DNA from: Agreia sp. COWG | GTDB taxonomy: Bacteria; Actinomycetota; Actinomycetes; Actinomycetales; Microbacteriaceae | Assembly (NCBI RefSeq): GCF_904528075.1 | Contig: NZ_LR882035.1 | Coordinates: forward strand, 434,001-498,000 | Reading direction: 5' to 3' | Length of the DNA: 64,000 bases | The notes under the pieces: generated by a model | Databases searched by the model: none | What the model saw: only the letters and a program-made list of their open reading frames with translations | Told to the model about the DNA's origin: nothing | Program-made: the position numbers and the translations under genes | Part shown: positions 46,772 through 55,815 of the stretch, one piece after another | Layout: the number at the start of each line of letters is the position of its first letter | Numbering within the stretch: the stretch's first letter is position 1

Positions 46772-48297
46772 CTGCGGCCGCGCCGGGCAGCAGCTCGTCG
46801 CCGAGCGTCGCCCACGGCGTGCGCTGGTCGGGCATCGCCGTGATCGCGCGGCAGCTCGTGCAGGTGCTCAGCGCCGTGCTGATCGCTCGCATCATCGGGC
46901 CCTCGAGCTATGGCGTGATCAGCGCGGCCATGATCTACGTGACGCTCACGTCGCTCATTCTCGACCAGGGCCTCTCGGCCGCGTTGATCCAGCGCAAGCA
47001 GCTCGACGAGCGGGCGCCGGGCGCCGTGGCGACCGTCAACATCCTGCTTGCCGTCGTGATCGGGGTGCTCACCTGGTTCGGCGCCCCGCTGCTTGCCTCG
47101 TTCTTCTCCACGCCGGCCCTCACCGGAATGTTCCAGCTGCTTGCCGTGCTCGTGCCCCTCAAAGCCATCGCCATCGCCCCCAGGGCGATGCTCTCGCGGG
47201 CGCAGGCCTTCAAGGGCATCGCCATCGCCGACGTCGCCGGCGGGGTGGCCGGAGCCACGGCCGGCGTTGCTGCTGCGCTGGGGGGAGCCGACTACTTCTC
47301 GCTCAGCTACCAGGTGGCTTTCACCGATGTGATCGTGGCTGCGTTGCTCTGGGTGTTCGCGCGCGGACCCGTTCCGAACCTCGCGTTCGGCCAGGTGAAA
47401 GACCTGATGGGGTTCAGCGTCAAGGTGTTCGTCACCAATTGCATCGCGTACTTCTCGCGCAACGTCGACAACATCCTGGTGGGCCGAGTGCTCGGAGTCA
47501 CCTCCCTCGCGCTCTACGGCATGGCCTATCGGGTGCTCTCCCTGCCCGTGCAGTTCATCGGCCAGACGGTCAATCGCGTGCTCTTCCCGGTGTTCTCGCG
47601 CAGCGCCCATGACCGTGCGCGGGTGGCGGCACAGCTCACGAGCGCCACTGAGACACTCGCACTCGCGGTCGTACCGCTGATGGTGTTCGTCTCGTGCGCG
47701 GCTCCGGAGCTGGTGCACGTGGTGCTCGGGCCGGAGTGGCTTCCCGCCGCGGCACTGATGACGGCGTTCGCCCTCGGCGGGGCGCGCGAGACCATCTTCT
47801 ACATCACTCCGGCCCTCATGAAGGCGTTCGGGCGCACCACCCTGATGCTGAACTACGAGTTCCTGGCGACGGGTCTCCAGGTGGCGGCTATCGTGATCGG
47901 CCTGCAGTTCGGCGTGCTCGGGGTGGCCGTGGGTTACACGGCTGCCGGATTCCTGCTCGTGCCCGTGCTGCTGGCAATCCAGGCCTCCATCACGGGGGTG
48001 CGCGTCACGACGCAGCTCCGGGCGATGCTTCCCGCCGTGCACGCCAGCAGCTGGGGGGCAGCGGGCTATCTCGCGGTGGGGCTGCTGCACCTTCCGCTGC
48101 TGGCCCATCTGGGCCTCGGCCTCGCCGCCTACCTGGTCTTGGTCGTCGTCGTGCTCCTCCTCGTGCATCGCCGCGTCACGCTGCGTTTTGTCGGCCGGGC
48201 GGCCGAGATCGTCGGCGCGCGCCGACGCGGCCCCGCGGCATCCGATACCCCCGCCGAACCCACACCTCACCGAATGACCGAAGAGGCACAACGATGA
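46768..48297 (+). CDS. Polysaccharide flippase (Wzx/MATE-like)
   Basis: A 509-residue multi-span membrane protein with 12-14 helices. The opening GVRWSGIAVIARQLVQVLSAVLIARIIGPSSYGVISAAMIYVTLTSLILDQGLSAALIQRKQLDERAPGAVATVNIL is characteristic of the PST/Wzx family, which moves lipid-linked repeat units across the membrane. It is in the operon between the GT4 and GT2 genes, overlaps both by a few bases, and is the partner expected for the Wzy-like polymerase. Confidence 0.87.
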   Translation: MTAAAPGSSSSPSVAHGVRWSGIAVIARQLVQVLSAVLIARIIGPSSYGVISAAMIYVTLTSLILDQGLSAALIQRKQLDERAPGAVATVNILLAVVIGVLTWFGAPLLASFFSTPALTGMFQLLAVLVPLKAIAIAPRAMLSRAQAFKGIAIADVAGGVAGATAGVAAALGGADYFSLSYQVAFTDVIVAALLWVFARGPVPNLAFGQVKDLMGFSVKVFVTNCIAYFSRNVDNILVGRVLGVTSLALYGMAYRVLSLPVQFIGQTVNRVLFPVFSRSAHDRARVAAQLTSATETLALAVVPLMVFVSCAAPELVHVVLGPEWLPAAALMTAFALGGARETIFYITPALMKAFGRTTLMLNYEFLATGLQVAAIVIGLQFGVLGVAVGYTAAGFLLVPVLLAIQASITGVRVTTQLRAMLPAVHASSWGAAGYLAVGLLHLPLLAHLGLGLAAYLVLVVVVLLLVHRRVTLRFVGRAAEIVGARRRGPAASDTPAEPTPHRMTEEAQR

Positions 48298-49256
48298 CCC
48301 CTGCACCGACCGGCCCGTCGATCACGATCGCCGTGCTCACCTACAAGCGCCTCGACCAACTGCTGCCGCTCGTGGCGGAGCTGCGTGACCAGGCGCGCGC
48401 GTTCGAGGGTGTCGCCAGCATTCTCGTCGTCGACAACGATCCGGATGCCTCGGCCCGGCACAAGACGATCCGCGCGCTGGGCGACAGCGGTCGTTACGTG
48501 CACGAGGCGACCCCGGGCATCGCGGCGGCCCGCAACCGCGCGTTGCGTGAGGCCGACAGCGCACTGCTCGTCTTCATCGACGACGACGAGGTTCCGGTGG
48601 AGGGATGGCTGCGGTTGCTCACCGACGAGTACCTGCGGTCATGGCCCGTCGCCGTCGTCGGCCCGGTTGTTTCCACCTACGAGGAGACGCCAGAGCCGTG
48701 GATCGAGGCCGGCGGGTTCTTTACGCGCCGTCGACTGCGTTCCGGCACCAGGGTCGACGTCGCCGCCACCAACAACCTGCTGCTCGACCTGGCGTGGCTA
48801 CGGGCCCGCGGCATCGAATTCGACGACGAGTTCGGCCTGTCCGGAGGCAGCGACACGCTCTTCTCGCGTCAGATAGCGGCTGCCGGCGGCGAGATGGTCT
48901 GGTGCGACGAGGCGGTCGTGTACGACGTGGTTCCCCGCAGCCGCAGCAATCGGGAGTGGGTTCTTCAGCGCGCCTATCGCAGCGGAAACTCGTGGAGCCG
49001 GTCGTCTCTGGCGCTTCAGCCCACCGTGTTGGGCCGCACCCGCACCCGGTGCGTGCTTGTCGCGCGCGGCTCGATACGCCTGGCGGGGGGATCGCTCAGA
49101 GGCTTGATAGGGAGTATTACTCACAATATGGTGGCTCAAGCGAGGGGAACCCGTACCCGTCTTCGGGGGGCAGGAATGCTCTCCGGCGCCATAGGTCACG
49201 TCTACTCGGAGTATTCACGCCCCGCTTCCGTCAGCCCGATGACCGAGAAGGTATAG
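48294..49256 (+). CDS. Glycosyltransferase family 2
   Basis: A 320-residue GT-A enzyme. It begins SITIAVLTYKRLDQLLPLVAELRD and carries ILVVDNDPD, IAAARNRAL and the DXD-type metal site VFIDDDEVP. The segment SGGSDTLFSRQIAAAGGEMVWCDEAVVYDVVPRSR contains the catalytic Glu/Asp region. C-terminal half is basic and probably membrane-associated. Overlaps the flippase stop by four bases (ATGA). One of the transferases that assemble the repeat unit. Confidence 0.85.
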   Translation: MTPAPTGPSITIAVLTYKRLDQLLPLVAELRDQARAFEGVASILVVDNDPDASARHKTIRALGDSGRYVHEATPGIAAARNRALREADSALLVFIDDDEVPVEGWLRLLTDEYLRSWPVAVVGPVVSTYEETPEPWIEAGGFFTRRRLRSGTRVDVAATNNLLLDLAWLRARGIEFDDEFGLSGGSDTLFSRQIAAAGGEMVWCDEAVVYDVVPRSRSNREWVLQRAYRSGNSWSRSSLALQPTVLGRTRTRCVLVARGSIRLAGGSLRGLIGSITHNMVAQARGTRTRLRGAGMLSGAIGHVYSEYSRPASVSPMTEKV

Positions 49257-49260
49257 AACC

Positions 49261-51825
49261 TTGATCTATAGCACGCTGCTCTCTGCCCTTGTCGCGGTCG
49301 TTCTCGTGACCGGATCATCGGCGGTGGCGGCGTCAGCGGCCCCGGCCGCGGCGACCGAGACGTGGCAGACCGACAAGGTGCTGGTCTCGGACGACTTCGA
49401 CAGGGTCGACCAGCAGGGCTGGGGTTCGGCTGCCCAAGGCGGGGCTTATGCCCTCAGCGGCGCATCTTCGTTCTCCGTCTCAGCCAAACGCGGGGTCATG
49501 CGGCTTCCCGCACCGTCGACGTCGCGCATGGCGAACCTGTCGAGCGTCTCGGTCGTCGACGCCACCATGACGACGTCGTTCTCGGTGCCCAGCCTGCCGA
49601 GCGCGGGCGGTGGCGTGCGGGTCGCCCTGTACGAACGACAGGCCGCCGACAAGGCCTACCGTGCGGCCGCCACGATCGCTCCCTCGGGTGAGGTCTCCAT
49701 CGTGATGGGTCGTATCGACGGCGGCTCGGGCGCGGTAGCCGGGCTCATCACCACGCCCACGAGAGTGTCGGCGGCGAAGGGTGTGAGCCTCACCATGGAG
49801 TTTCGGGCGACGGGGCAGAACCCCGTGACGCTCAGTTCGCGCATCTGGGTTACGGGTCAGACGAAGTCGAACTGGCAGTCGGTGGTGGCCGACTCCAGCG
49901 CTCAGCGCATCACCGCGGCCGGTGTGCCCGGTGTCTGGGCGTACACCTCGGCCACCTCGCCTTCCGCGACCGTGAGCTTCGAGAAGATGCTCGTGCAGAC
50001 TTTGGTGTCATCGACGACGTCGCCCACCACGCCGACGACACCCACTGAACCGACGACACCCACTGAACCGACGACGCCGACCCAACCGACGACGCCGACC
50101 GAACCGACGACGCCGACCCCGCCGACGACGCCATCATCGGGCACAGGCCAGGTGAACGGCGCAGGGGCTCCGAGCGTGGGCTCGACGGCCTATGCCGTGC
50201 CCGCGGAGGCCCTCTTCGTGGCCCCCGGTGGATCTGATCAGAACATGGGAACAAAGGATCGGCCGGTGCGAACGGTGGGCAAGGCGATCGCCCTGTCCAC
50301 CTCGGGCAAGACGATTGTTCTGCGGGCAGGGACTTATCACGAGACGATCGTGGTGCCGGAATCAAAATCCCTGACCATTCAGAACTATCCCAACGAGGCG
50401 GTCTGGCTCGACGGAACCTCACCCGTCTCGAACTTCGTGCGCTCCGGCTCGACGTGGGTGGCGTCTGGCTGGACGACGACCTTCGATCACAGCCCCACCT
50501 ATACGCGTGGCGCGGCGGACAGCACCCAGCCTGGCTGGAGTTTCATCAACCCCGCACATCCGATGGCCGCCCATCCCGACCAGGTCTGGGTCGATGACAA
50601 GGCGCTCGCCCAGGTGGCGTCGAAGGCCCAGGTGGTTGCGGGCACGTTCTTCGTCGACGAGAGGGCTGACCAGCTCATCGTGGGAACCAACCCATCCGGT
50701 GCCTCGGTCGTGGCCAGCACCCTGGTGCGCGCGATGACCCTGCAGTCTCCCAACACGACCGTTCAGGGCATCGGAATACGTCGCTTCGCGCCGTCGATTC
50801 CCGACATGGGCGCGGTGCGTCTCGACAACACGGCCACGGGGTCGACGATCCGAGACGTCTCCATCACCGAGATGGCGACGACCGGGTTGAGCGTCGCCGC
50901 GAAGAACGCCAAGATCACCTCCGTCACGGCATCGAACAACGGCTTCCTCGGCGTGCACAGCGTCTACGCCGACGGCCTGGCCGTGTCGAAGATGCTGATC
51001 GAGAACAACAACACCGAGGAGTTCAATCACGCCCCCGCGGCGGGCGGTATCAAGATCACCCGCGCCCGCAATGTGTCTGTCGACTCGAGCGTCGTTCGGG
51101 CCAATCGTGGAAATGGCGTGTGGTTCGACGAGAGCGTCTACAACGCGAGCGTCACCAACAGCACGGTCACGGGCAACGGCCACCACGGCATCTCCGCCGA
51201 ATTGAGCGAGAAGATCGTGGTGGCGAACAATTACGTCGCCGACAACGTCGACGCTGGCATCAAGCTCTTCAGCTCGGGTGGCGCGCAGATCGTCAACAAC
51301 ACGGTCGTGCGCAACTGGATGAACGTCTACATCGTTCAGGACAAGCGTCGAAACTCGAACGTCAAAGATGCGGGCCACGACCCACGACAGGTGCTGCCCG
51401 ATCCCACCGTCCCCTGGTACGTCGAGAATATCGGCGTGATCAACAATGTGATCGGCGATGCCAAGGTGAGCACCGGCTGCATTCTCTGCGTCCAAGACAG
51501 CACCAAGACACGCACGGGTGCCCAGATGAAGCTCACGATCAAGGGAAACCTGTTCCAGAGGGCGGCCGCCACGGGTTCTACGAAGGGCCTCATCATGTGG
51601 CCGGCGGGGTCGTCCGGAACGGTGAACTACACCTCGCTCGACGCCTTCGTCAGTGCGACGAGGCAGGGCGATCCCGGCGTGGACTACGTCGGAGCCGTCG
51701 ACAAGAACGGCGTCTCGCCGACAGCCATCCTCGCCCAGGCGGCAGCGGAGGCAGCCACCGTGCCGGCCGCCATCGTCGTCAAGACGGGGCTGAAGACGGG
51801 CACGGTCGGGGCGAATCACCAGTAG
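49261..51825 (+). CDS. Secreted parallel beta-helix protein with shared N-terminal module
   Basis: An 854-residue exported protein starting at TTG (49261) with GAGAAGG ten bases upstream. Signal: MIYSTLLSALVAVVLVTGSSAVAASAAPAA. Residues ~40-240 (DDFDRVDQQGWGSAAQGG..., YRAAATIAPSGEVSIVMGRI..., GVWAYTSA) match modules A and B of the giant PKD protein. A Thr-Pro-Glu hexapeptide-repeat linker follows, then a right-handed beta-helix (~310-830) starting EALFVAPGGSDQNMGTKDRPVRTVGKAIAL (DUF1565-like) with repeats such as NGHHGISAELSEKIVVANNYVADNVDAGIKLFSSGGAQIVNNTVV. Such folds are polysaccharide lyases, epimerases or hydrolases. Being in the EPS operon, it may trim or modify the polymer. Confidence 0.83.
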   Translation: MIYSTLLSALVAVVLVTGSSAVAASAAPAAATETWQTDKVLVSDDFDRVDQQGWGSAAQGGAYALSGASSFSVSAKRGVMRLPAPSTSRMANLSSVSVVDATMTTSFSVPSLPSAGGGVRVALYERQAADKAYRAAATIAPSGEVSIVMGRIDGGSGAVAGLITTPTRVSAAKGVSLTMEFRATGQNPVTLSSRIWVTGQTKSNWQSVVADSSAQRITAAGVPGVWAYTSATSPSATVSFEKMLVQTLVSSTTSPTTPTTPTEPTTPTEPTTPTQPTTPTEPTTPTPPTTPSSGTGQVNGAGAPSVGSTAYAVPAEALFVAPGGSDQNMGTKDRPVRTVGKAIALSTSGKTIVLRAGTYHETIVVPESKSLTIQNYPNEAVWLDGTSPVSNFVRSGSTWVASGWTTTFDHSPTYTRGAADSTQPGWSFINPAHPMAAHPDQVWVDDKALAQVASKAQVVAGTFFVDERADQLIVGTNPSGASVVASTLVRAMTLQSPNTTVQGIGIRRFAPSIPDMGAVRLDNTATGSTIRDVSITEMATTGLSVAAKNAKITSVTASNNGFLGVHSVYADGLAVSKMLIENNNTEEFNHAPAAGGIKITRARNVSVDSSVVRANRGNGVWFDESVYNASVTNSTVTGNGHHGISAELSEKIVVANNYVADNVDAGIKLFSSGGAQIVNNTVVRNWMNVYIVQDKRRNSNVKDAGHDPRQVLPDPTVPWYVENIGVINNVIGDAKVSTGCILCVQDSTKTRTGAQMKLTIKGNLFQRAAATGSTKGLIMWPAGSSGTVNYTSLDAFVSATRQGDPGVDYVGAVDKNGVSPTAILAQAAAEAATVPAAIVVKTGLKTGTVGANHQ
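50025..50132 (+). repeat. Thr-Pro-Glu linker repeat (18-bp units)
   Basis: About five to six copies of an 18-base unit, encoding TTPTEP hexapeptides, follow in tandem and connect the shared module to the beta-helix. Repeat number may vary between strains. Confidence 0.85.
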
Positions 51826-51834
51826 AGCCGCAGA

Positions 51835-51872
51835 AGCGCGGAACCGACTCGACGCTGAGTCGGCTCCGCGCT
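51835..51872. terminator. Bidirectional terminator-like hairpin
   Basis: AGCGCGGAACCGACTC (51835-51850) pairs with GAGTCGGCTCCGCGCT (51857-51872), 15 of 16 pairs, around a six-base loop. It lies between convergent ends (51825 and 51883), as expected for a shared terminator. The T tract is poor. Confidence 0.65.
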
Positions 51873-51882
51873 CCGCCCGGGC

Positions 51883-52638
51883 TCAGCCCAGGCGGCTCAT
51901 GTCGCGGAACCACTTGACGCTCGCCAGCGCCAGGTGTGCCGCGTTCGCCACGAAGAACAGCGAGTACGCCACCAGGAAGAGCACGGGGAATCCCAGCAGC
52001 ACGAACAACATGCAGAGGAAGCCATAGTCGGTGGGGACGAGGAACAGCGATCGAACCCAGCTGCGTCCGCCGACCTCGGTGCCGGATGCCGCGGTGCCGA
52101 CCCCATGGGCGGCCTTCAGCTGGTCGTTCAGGATCATGGCGAAGAACGAGACGGCCGCCACGACGCTGTAGCCGATCGGAATCAGCAGCATCGCCTCACT
52201 CGTGAGGTCGAAGAAGCGGTACGCGCTGATGAGCACCGCGAGGTGCAGCGTCGAGATCTTGAGCGCGTCGACAACGTGGTCGAGCCACTCGCCGCTGGCG
52301 GAGCCGCCGCCTCGCAGCCGCGCGACCTGGCCGTCGGCGGAGTCGAACGCGTAGCCGACGGCCAGCAGGAGGAACACCACGATGCCCAGCCACCACGCGG
52401 GCTGCACCGTGGCGATCAGCGCGATCGCGGTGAAGGTGAACGCCGCGCTGATGCCCGTGACCGCGTTCGGGCTCAGTCCGGCGCGGTAGGCCCATGCGGC
52501 GAAAAAGCGCCCGACCTTGCGGTTCACGTACACCGAGTACGGCGGAGCCCCGCGCGCCGCCTTCTTCTGGGCGGAGGCCAATCGGCGCACCGTGCCCATG
52601 TACGACTCGTCGACGTGGGCCGTCGTGGCCGCGCTCAC
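51883..52638 (-). CDS. CDP-alcohol phosphatidyltransferase family protein
   Basis: A 251-residue membrane enzyme. The family signature DxxDGxxARxxxxxxxxGxxxDxxxD is complete: DSADGQVARLRGGGSASGEWLDHVVD. At least five membrane helices follow. It transfers a phospho-alcohol from a CDP-linked donor. The GTG at 52638 overlaps the stop of the upstream glycosyltransferase gene (GTGA). Together with the TagD-like enzyme at the other end of the locus, it suggests incorporation of a polyol phosphate into the surface polymer or its lipid anchor; this link is inference. Confidence 0.87.
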   Translation of the reverse strand: MSAATTAHVDESYMGTVRRLASAQKKAARGAPPYSVYVNRKVGRFFAAWAYRAGLSPNAVTGISAAFTFTAIALIATVQPAWWLGIVVFLLLAVGYAFDSADGQVARLRGGGSASGEWLDHVVDALKISTLHLAVLISAYRFFDLTSEAMLLIPIGYSVVAAVSFFAMILNDQLKAAHGVGTAASGTEVGGRSWVRSLFLVPTDYGFLCMLFVLLGFPVLFLVAYSLFFVANAAHLALASVKWFRDMSRLG

Positions 52639-53951
52639 GAGGCGCGCCGCACGCGCTCGGCCTCGAGCGAGGGAGCTCCTGAGAATTCGGCGGGTGCTGC
52701 GGCGACAGGCGCCACGGGCGACACCGACGACACGAGCGGCACAGAAGAGACGGGGGCTGCCGGCGTCGAAGGCACGGTCGAGATCGGCTCCCACGGAACG
52801 CTGTTGCGCGTCTTGCGGCGACCGACGCCTCGCGTGCTCTCGCCGGCGTGCAGGCGCTCGGCCAGTTGCTCGTAGCCGTCGGTCACGTCGTCCCAGTTGT
52901 AGCGCTCGTCCGCGCGCTGCTGCAGCGCGGCGGCTGCCGAGGAGGTGCGCGCGGGGTCGAGTTCGGCCGCAGCGATCACGGGCGCCAATGACGCGGCGTC
53001 CTGAAAGAACTGTCCGTTGGCGCCGAGCACATCGCGGTTGAAGACCACGTCGTAGGCGAGAACGGCGGTGCCGGCTCCCATGGCCCGCAGCAGAGACGGG
53101 TTCGTGCCGCCCACCGAGTGCCCGTGCAGGTAGGTGTGGGCGTGGGCATAGAGCTGGTCGAGCAGCTCCTGGTCGTAGACGCCGCCCACGAGCCGGATGC
53201 GCGGGTCCCCCGCGGCGAGGCGCTCGATCTCCGTGGTGTGTGCCGCCGCATAGGGCGCGCTTCCCACGACGATGAGCGGCTTCGTGGCGTTGCTGCGCCG
53301 ATAGCCGTCGACGATCACGTCCACGTGGTTCTCGGGCTCGAAGCGAGCCACCACCAGATGGAATCCACCGGGTTCGAGACCCATCTCGGCGAGCCGGTTG
53401 CTCGGCGCATCCGACAGAATCGGTGCCCCGTAGGTGATGAGCTCGGTGGGGATGCGGAACTCGTGAACGTAGTAGTCCTTGATGCCCTGCGCATCGGAGA
53501 TGAGCGCGTCTGCGTGGCGAACCGAGAACTGCTCGGCCCAGCGGTAGTAGCGCCGGCCGTTCTTGCCCCACTTGCCGCGCTTCCACTCGAGGCCGTCGAC
53601 GTGCACGGCTACGGGGATGCGTTGCAGTCGCAGCGCGGGGAGGAAGGGCGCATTCGCCGCGTTGAACAGGAACGCGACATCTTTCTTCGACGCGGTGGCC
53701 AGGTGGGCGACCGAGAGCGCCGTGTGGCTGAGCGTCTCGATGGCCTTCGATTTCACGGACGGCAGGTGAACGAGGTTCATGCCCAGGTAGGTGTCGCGGG
53801 GTTCGTCGCCCTCGGCGTTGCGGCAGTACACCGTCACCTCGTGGCCGCGGTCGGCGAGGCGTCGACCGATCTCTTCGACGGCGGTCTCGAAACCGCCGTA
53901 GGCCGCGGGTACGCCGCGGGTGCCGAGCATGGCGATTCTCAGTGCGTTCAT
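52635..53951 (-). CDS. Glycosyltransferase family 4 (rhamnosyltransferase-like, DUF1972)
   Basis: A 438-residue GT-B enzyme. It begins NALRIAMLGTRGVPAAYGGFETAVEEIGRRLADRGHEVTVYCRN, the DUF1972 signature of rhamnosyltransferases such as WchF/RgpA, followed by DGLEWKRGKWGKNGRRYYRWAEQFSVRHADALISDAQGI and the donor site HGHSVGGTNPSLLRAMGAG. The C-terminal ~70 residues are low-complexity (Ser/Pro/Val/Ala repeats). It overlaps the sugar-phosphotransferase stop by one base and the CDP-alcohol enzyme start by four. Likely adds the second sugar onto the lipid-linked first sugar. Confidence 0.86.
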   Translation of the reverse strand: MNALRIAMLGTRGVPAAYGGFETAVEEIGRRLADRGHEVTVYCRNAEGDEPRDTYLGMNLVHLPSVKSKAIETLSHTALSVAHLATASKKDVAFLFNAANAPFLPALRLQRIPVAVHVDGLEWKRGKWGKNGRRYYRWAEQFSVRHADALISDAQGIKDYYVHEFRIPTELITYGAPILSDAPSNRLAEMGLEPGGFHLVVARFEPENHVDVIVDGYRRSNATKPLIVVGSAPYAAAHTTEIERLAAGDPRIRLVGGVYDQELLDQLYAHAHTYLHGHSVGGTNPSLLRAMGAGTAVLAYDVVFNRDVLGANGQFFQDAASLAPVIAAAELDPARTSSAAAALQQRADERYNWDDVTDGYEQLAERLHAGESTRGVGRRKTRNSVPWEPISTVPSTPAAPVSSVPLVSSVSPVAPVAAAPAEFSGAPSLEAERVRRAS

Positions 53952-55396
53952 CAGTAGGCTCCCGTGGGGTTGGTGAGCACCTTGACGGTGCGCCACATGA
54001 TCATGAGGTCGCCGGTGAGCGACCAGTTCTCGACGTAATAGAGGTCGAGCCGCACGCCCTCGTCCCAGCTGAGGTCGCTGCGGCCGTTCACCTGCCACAT
54101 GCCTGTGAGGCCGGGCTTGATGAACAGACGGCGGTGCACGTGGTCCTCGTATCCCGCGACCTCGCTCGCCAGCGGCGGGCGAGGGCCCACCAGGCTCATG
54201 TCTCCGATGAAGACGTTCCACAGCTGCGGAAGCTCGTCGAGCGAGAAGCGGCGCAGCACGGCGCCGACGCGGGTGACGCGGGGGTCGTTCTTCATCTTGA
54301 ACAGCACGCCGGCACCCTCGTTGCGGTCGCGCAGGCTCTCGAGCACCTGCTCGGCGTCGACGCTCATCGAACGGAACTTGCGCATGGTGAAGGTGACACC
54401 CTTGCGGCCTACTCGTTCCTGGCGAAAGATCACGGGCCCCGGGCTGTCGCTGCGCACGAGCAGCGCCAGCACAGCGAAGACCGGGGCCAGCGCGAGCAGC
54501 GCCAGGCCCGACAGCGTGATGTCGAGCGTGCGCTTCATGGCGTGGCGGGGGCCGCCGTACTGGGGGATCTCCACGTGGATGAGGGGCAGCCCCTCGACCG
54601 GGCGAAAGTGGATGCGCGGACCCGCGATGTCGACGAGGCGCGACGCCAGCACGAGCTCGGTGGCCGTTCCCTCGAGTTGCCAGCCCAGGGTGCGGATGAA
54701 GTCGTCGCCTCGGTTGGGCTGGCCCGCCACGATCACGGTGTCGACTCCCAGGCGGCTGGCCACGGCGGCGATGCCGTCGAGACCCGCGATGACGGAAACG
54801 GGCCCGCGCGCCGACGAGATCTGCCGAGGGTGTTCGCCGTCGATCATGACGCCGACGAGCTGGTACGCGGCGCTCGGCTGGCCGTCGATCTGGGTGACCA
54901 CGTAGTTGACGTCGCGCAGGGTGCCCACCACGATCGCGCGAGTGAGGTAGCGCCCCACCGCGCGCTGCTTCACGAGCCAGCGGCGCCAGAGCCAGCGCGA
55001 CACGATGAGGGCGGCGAGGCCCACGGGCATGGCCACGATGAAGTAGCCCCTGGCGATGTCGATCTTGAAGAGCAGCGATGCGATGGCGATGAGGCCGAAG
55101 GTGAGGGCGCTGGCGCGAACCACGAGGCGATACTCGGCGGGGCCGGCGCCCACGACGCGGGCATCCCTGGTGCGGGAGGCCCCGATCAGTGCGATCCAGA
55201 TGAGGGCCACCAACGCCGAGAGGTCCCAGTAGCCCACGGCGACGCCCGCAGCCTGCACCGAGGTGTCGTCGGTGCCGAAACGAGAGAGCTGAGCCAGCCC
55301 GACGGCCAGCAGCACGACGACGATGTCGGTCACCCTCAGCCGCGTGCGGTAGCTGCGAATCCAGGCGTGCGCCCCGGCGGCTGTTGCTCGCGTCAT
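53951..55396 (-). CDS. Polyprenyl glycosylphosphotransferase (WbaP/WcaJ-type)
   Basis: A 481-residue enzyme that starts repeat-unit synthesis by transferring a sugar phosphate to undecaprenyl phosphate. About five N-terminal helices and a central nucleotide-binding-like domain precede the conserved C-terminal catalytic block: KRTLDITLSGLALLALAPVFAVLALLVRSDSPGPVIFRQERVGRKGVTFTMRKFRSM, LRRFSLDELPQLWNVFIGDMSLVGPRPPL and KPGLTGMWQVNGR. The ATG at 55396 has no clear ribosome site; an ATG at 55460 with AAAGGA lies in another frame, so the start remains uncertain. First gene of the three-gene leftward operon. Confidence 0.9.
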   Translation of the reverse strand: MTRATAAGAHAWIRSYRTRLRVTDIVVVLLAVGLAQLSRFGTDDTSVQAAGVAVGYWDLSALVALIWIALIGASRTRDARVVGAGPAEYRLVVRASALTFGLIAIASLLFKIDIARGYFIVAMPVGLAALIVSRWLWRRWLVKQRAVGRYLTRAIVVGTLRDVNYVVTQIDGQPSAAYQLVGVMIDGEHPRQISSARGPVSVIAGLDGIAAVASRLGVDTVIVAGQPNRGDDFIRTLGWQLEGTATELVLASRLVDIAGPRIHFRPVEGLPLIHVEIPQYGGPRHAMKRTLDITLSGLALLALAPVFAVLALLVRSDSPGPVIFRQERVGRKGVTFTMRKFRSMSVDAEQVLESLRDRNEGAGVLFKMKNDPRVTRVGAVLRRFSLDELPQLWNVFIGDMSLVGPRPPLASEVAGYEDHVHRRLFIKPGLTGMWQVNGRSDLSWDEGVRLDLYYVENWSLTGDLMIMWRTVKVLTNPTGAY

Positions 55397-55815
55397 CGTC
55401 GACGTGACCGATCGACCGGGCTCCGCTTCGGGAGCCCGGCCGGGGCACGGTCTGTGTCATGGGGGATCCTTTCGCCGGTCGAAGGCCGGAGGGGGAGGAG
55501 GCGGAGCGGATCTAATGATGAAGAAAACTCATAAATGCGAACAGGATGCGGCGTCGAAGCCCACAGGGCGACCCGCGGCACCCGAGAAACAAACCCTCGC
55601 GAACCGCTAAGTGAACTGTAAATGAAGTTATCTCATCTTTGCCCGTTCGCCATATCACCCAAAGGGGGGGGCGGGCGAATCGCGCCGTGCACTCTAACCG
55701 ACCGAATGAGAAAAGGTCAACTATTCGGTGGATCGACAAATTAGTTAAACATTTCCTCATTTTTACGGCTAATGTTCACTCACCAGCTGACAGCGCCGAA
55801 ACGGAAGGAGTTCTA
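55397..55815. other. AT-rich intergenic region
   Basis: 419 bp without a gene, markedly richer in A/T than its neighbours around 55505-55540, 55605-55645 and 55725-55785. It must contain the divergent promoters of the EPS operon (left) and the TIR-like gene (right). A run of eight G lies at 55664-55671. CCTCATTTTTACG near 55755 resembles CCTCATTTACG near 35205. No riboswitch or RNA gene was recognised. Confidence 0.6.

Noticed and set aside
50025..50132. CRISPR-like array
   Set aside because: Tandem 18-bp units without spacers that encode TTPTEP in frame; a protein linker repeat.
52635..55460. Apparent 941-residue fusion ending in the DUF1972 glycosyltransferase
   Set aside because: The upstream half is the wrong frame of the glycosylphosphotransferase gene; the real start is at 53951. 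The ribosome site at 55460 in that frame is noted as an oddity.
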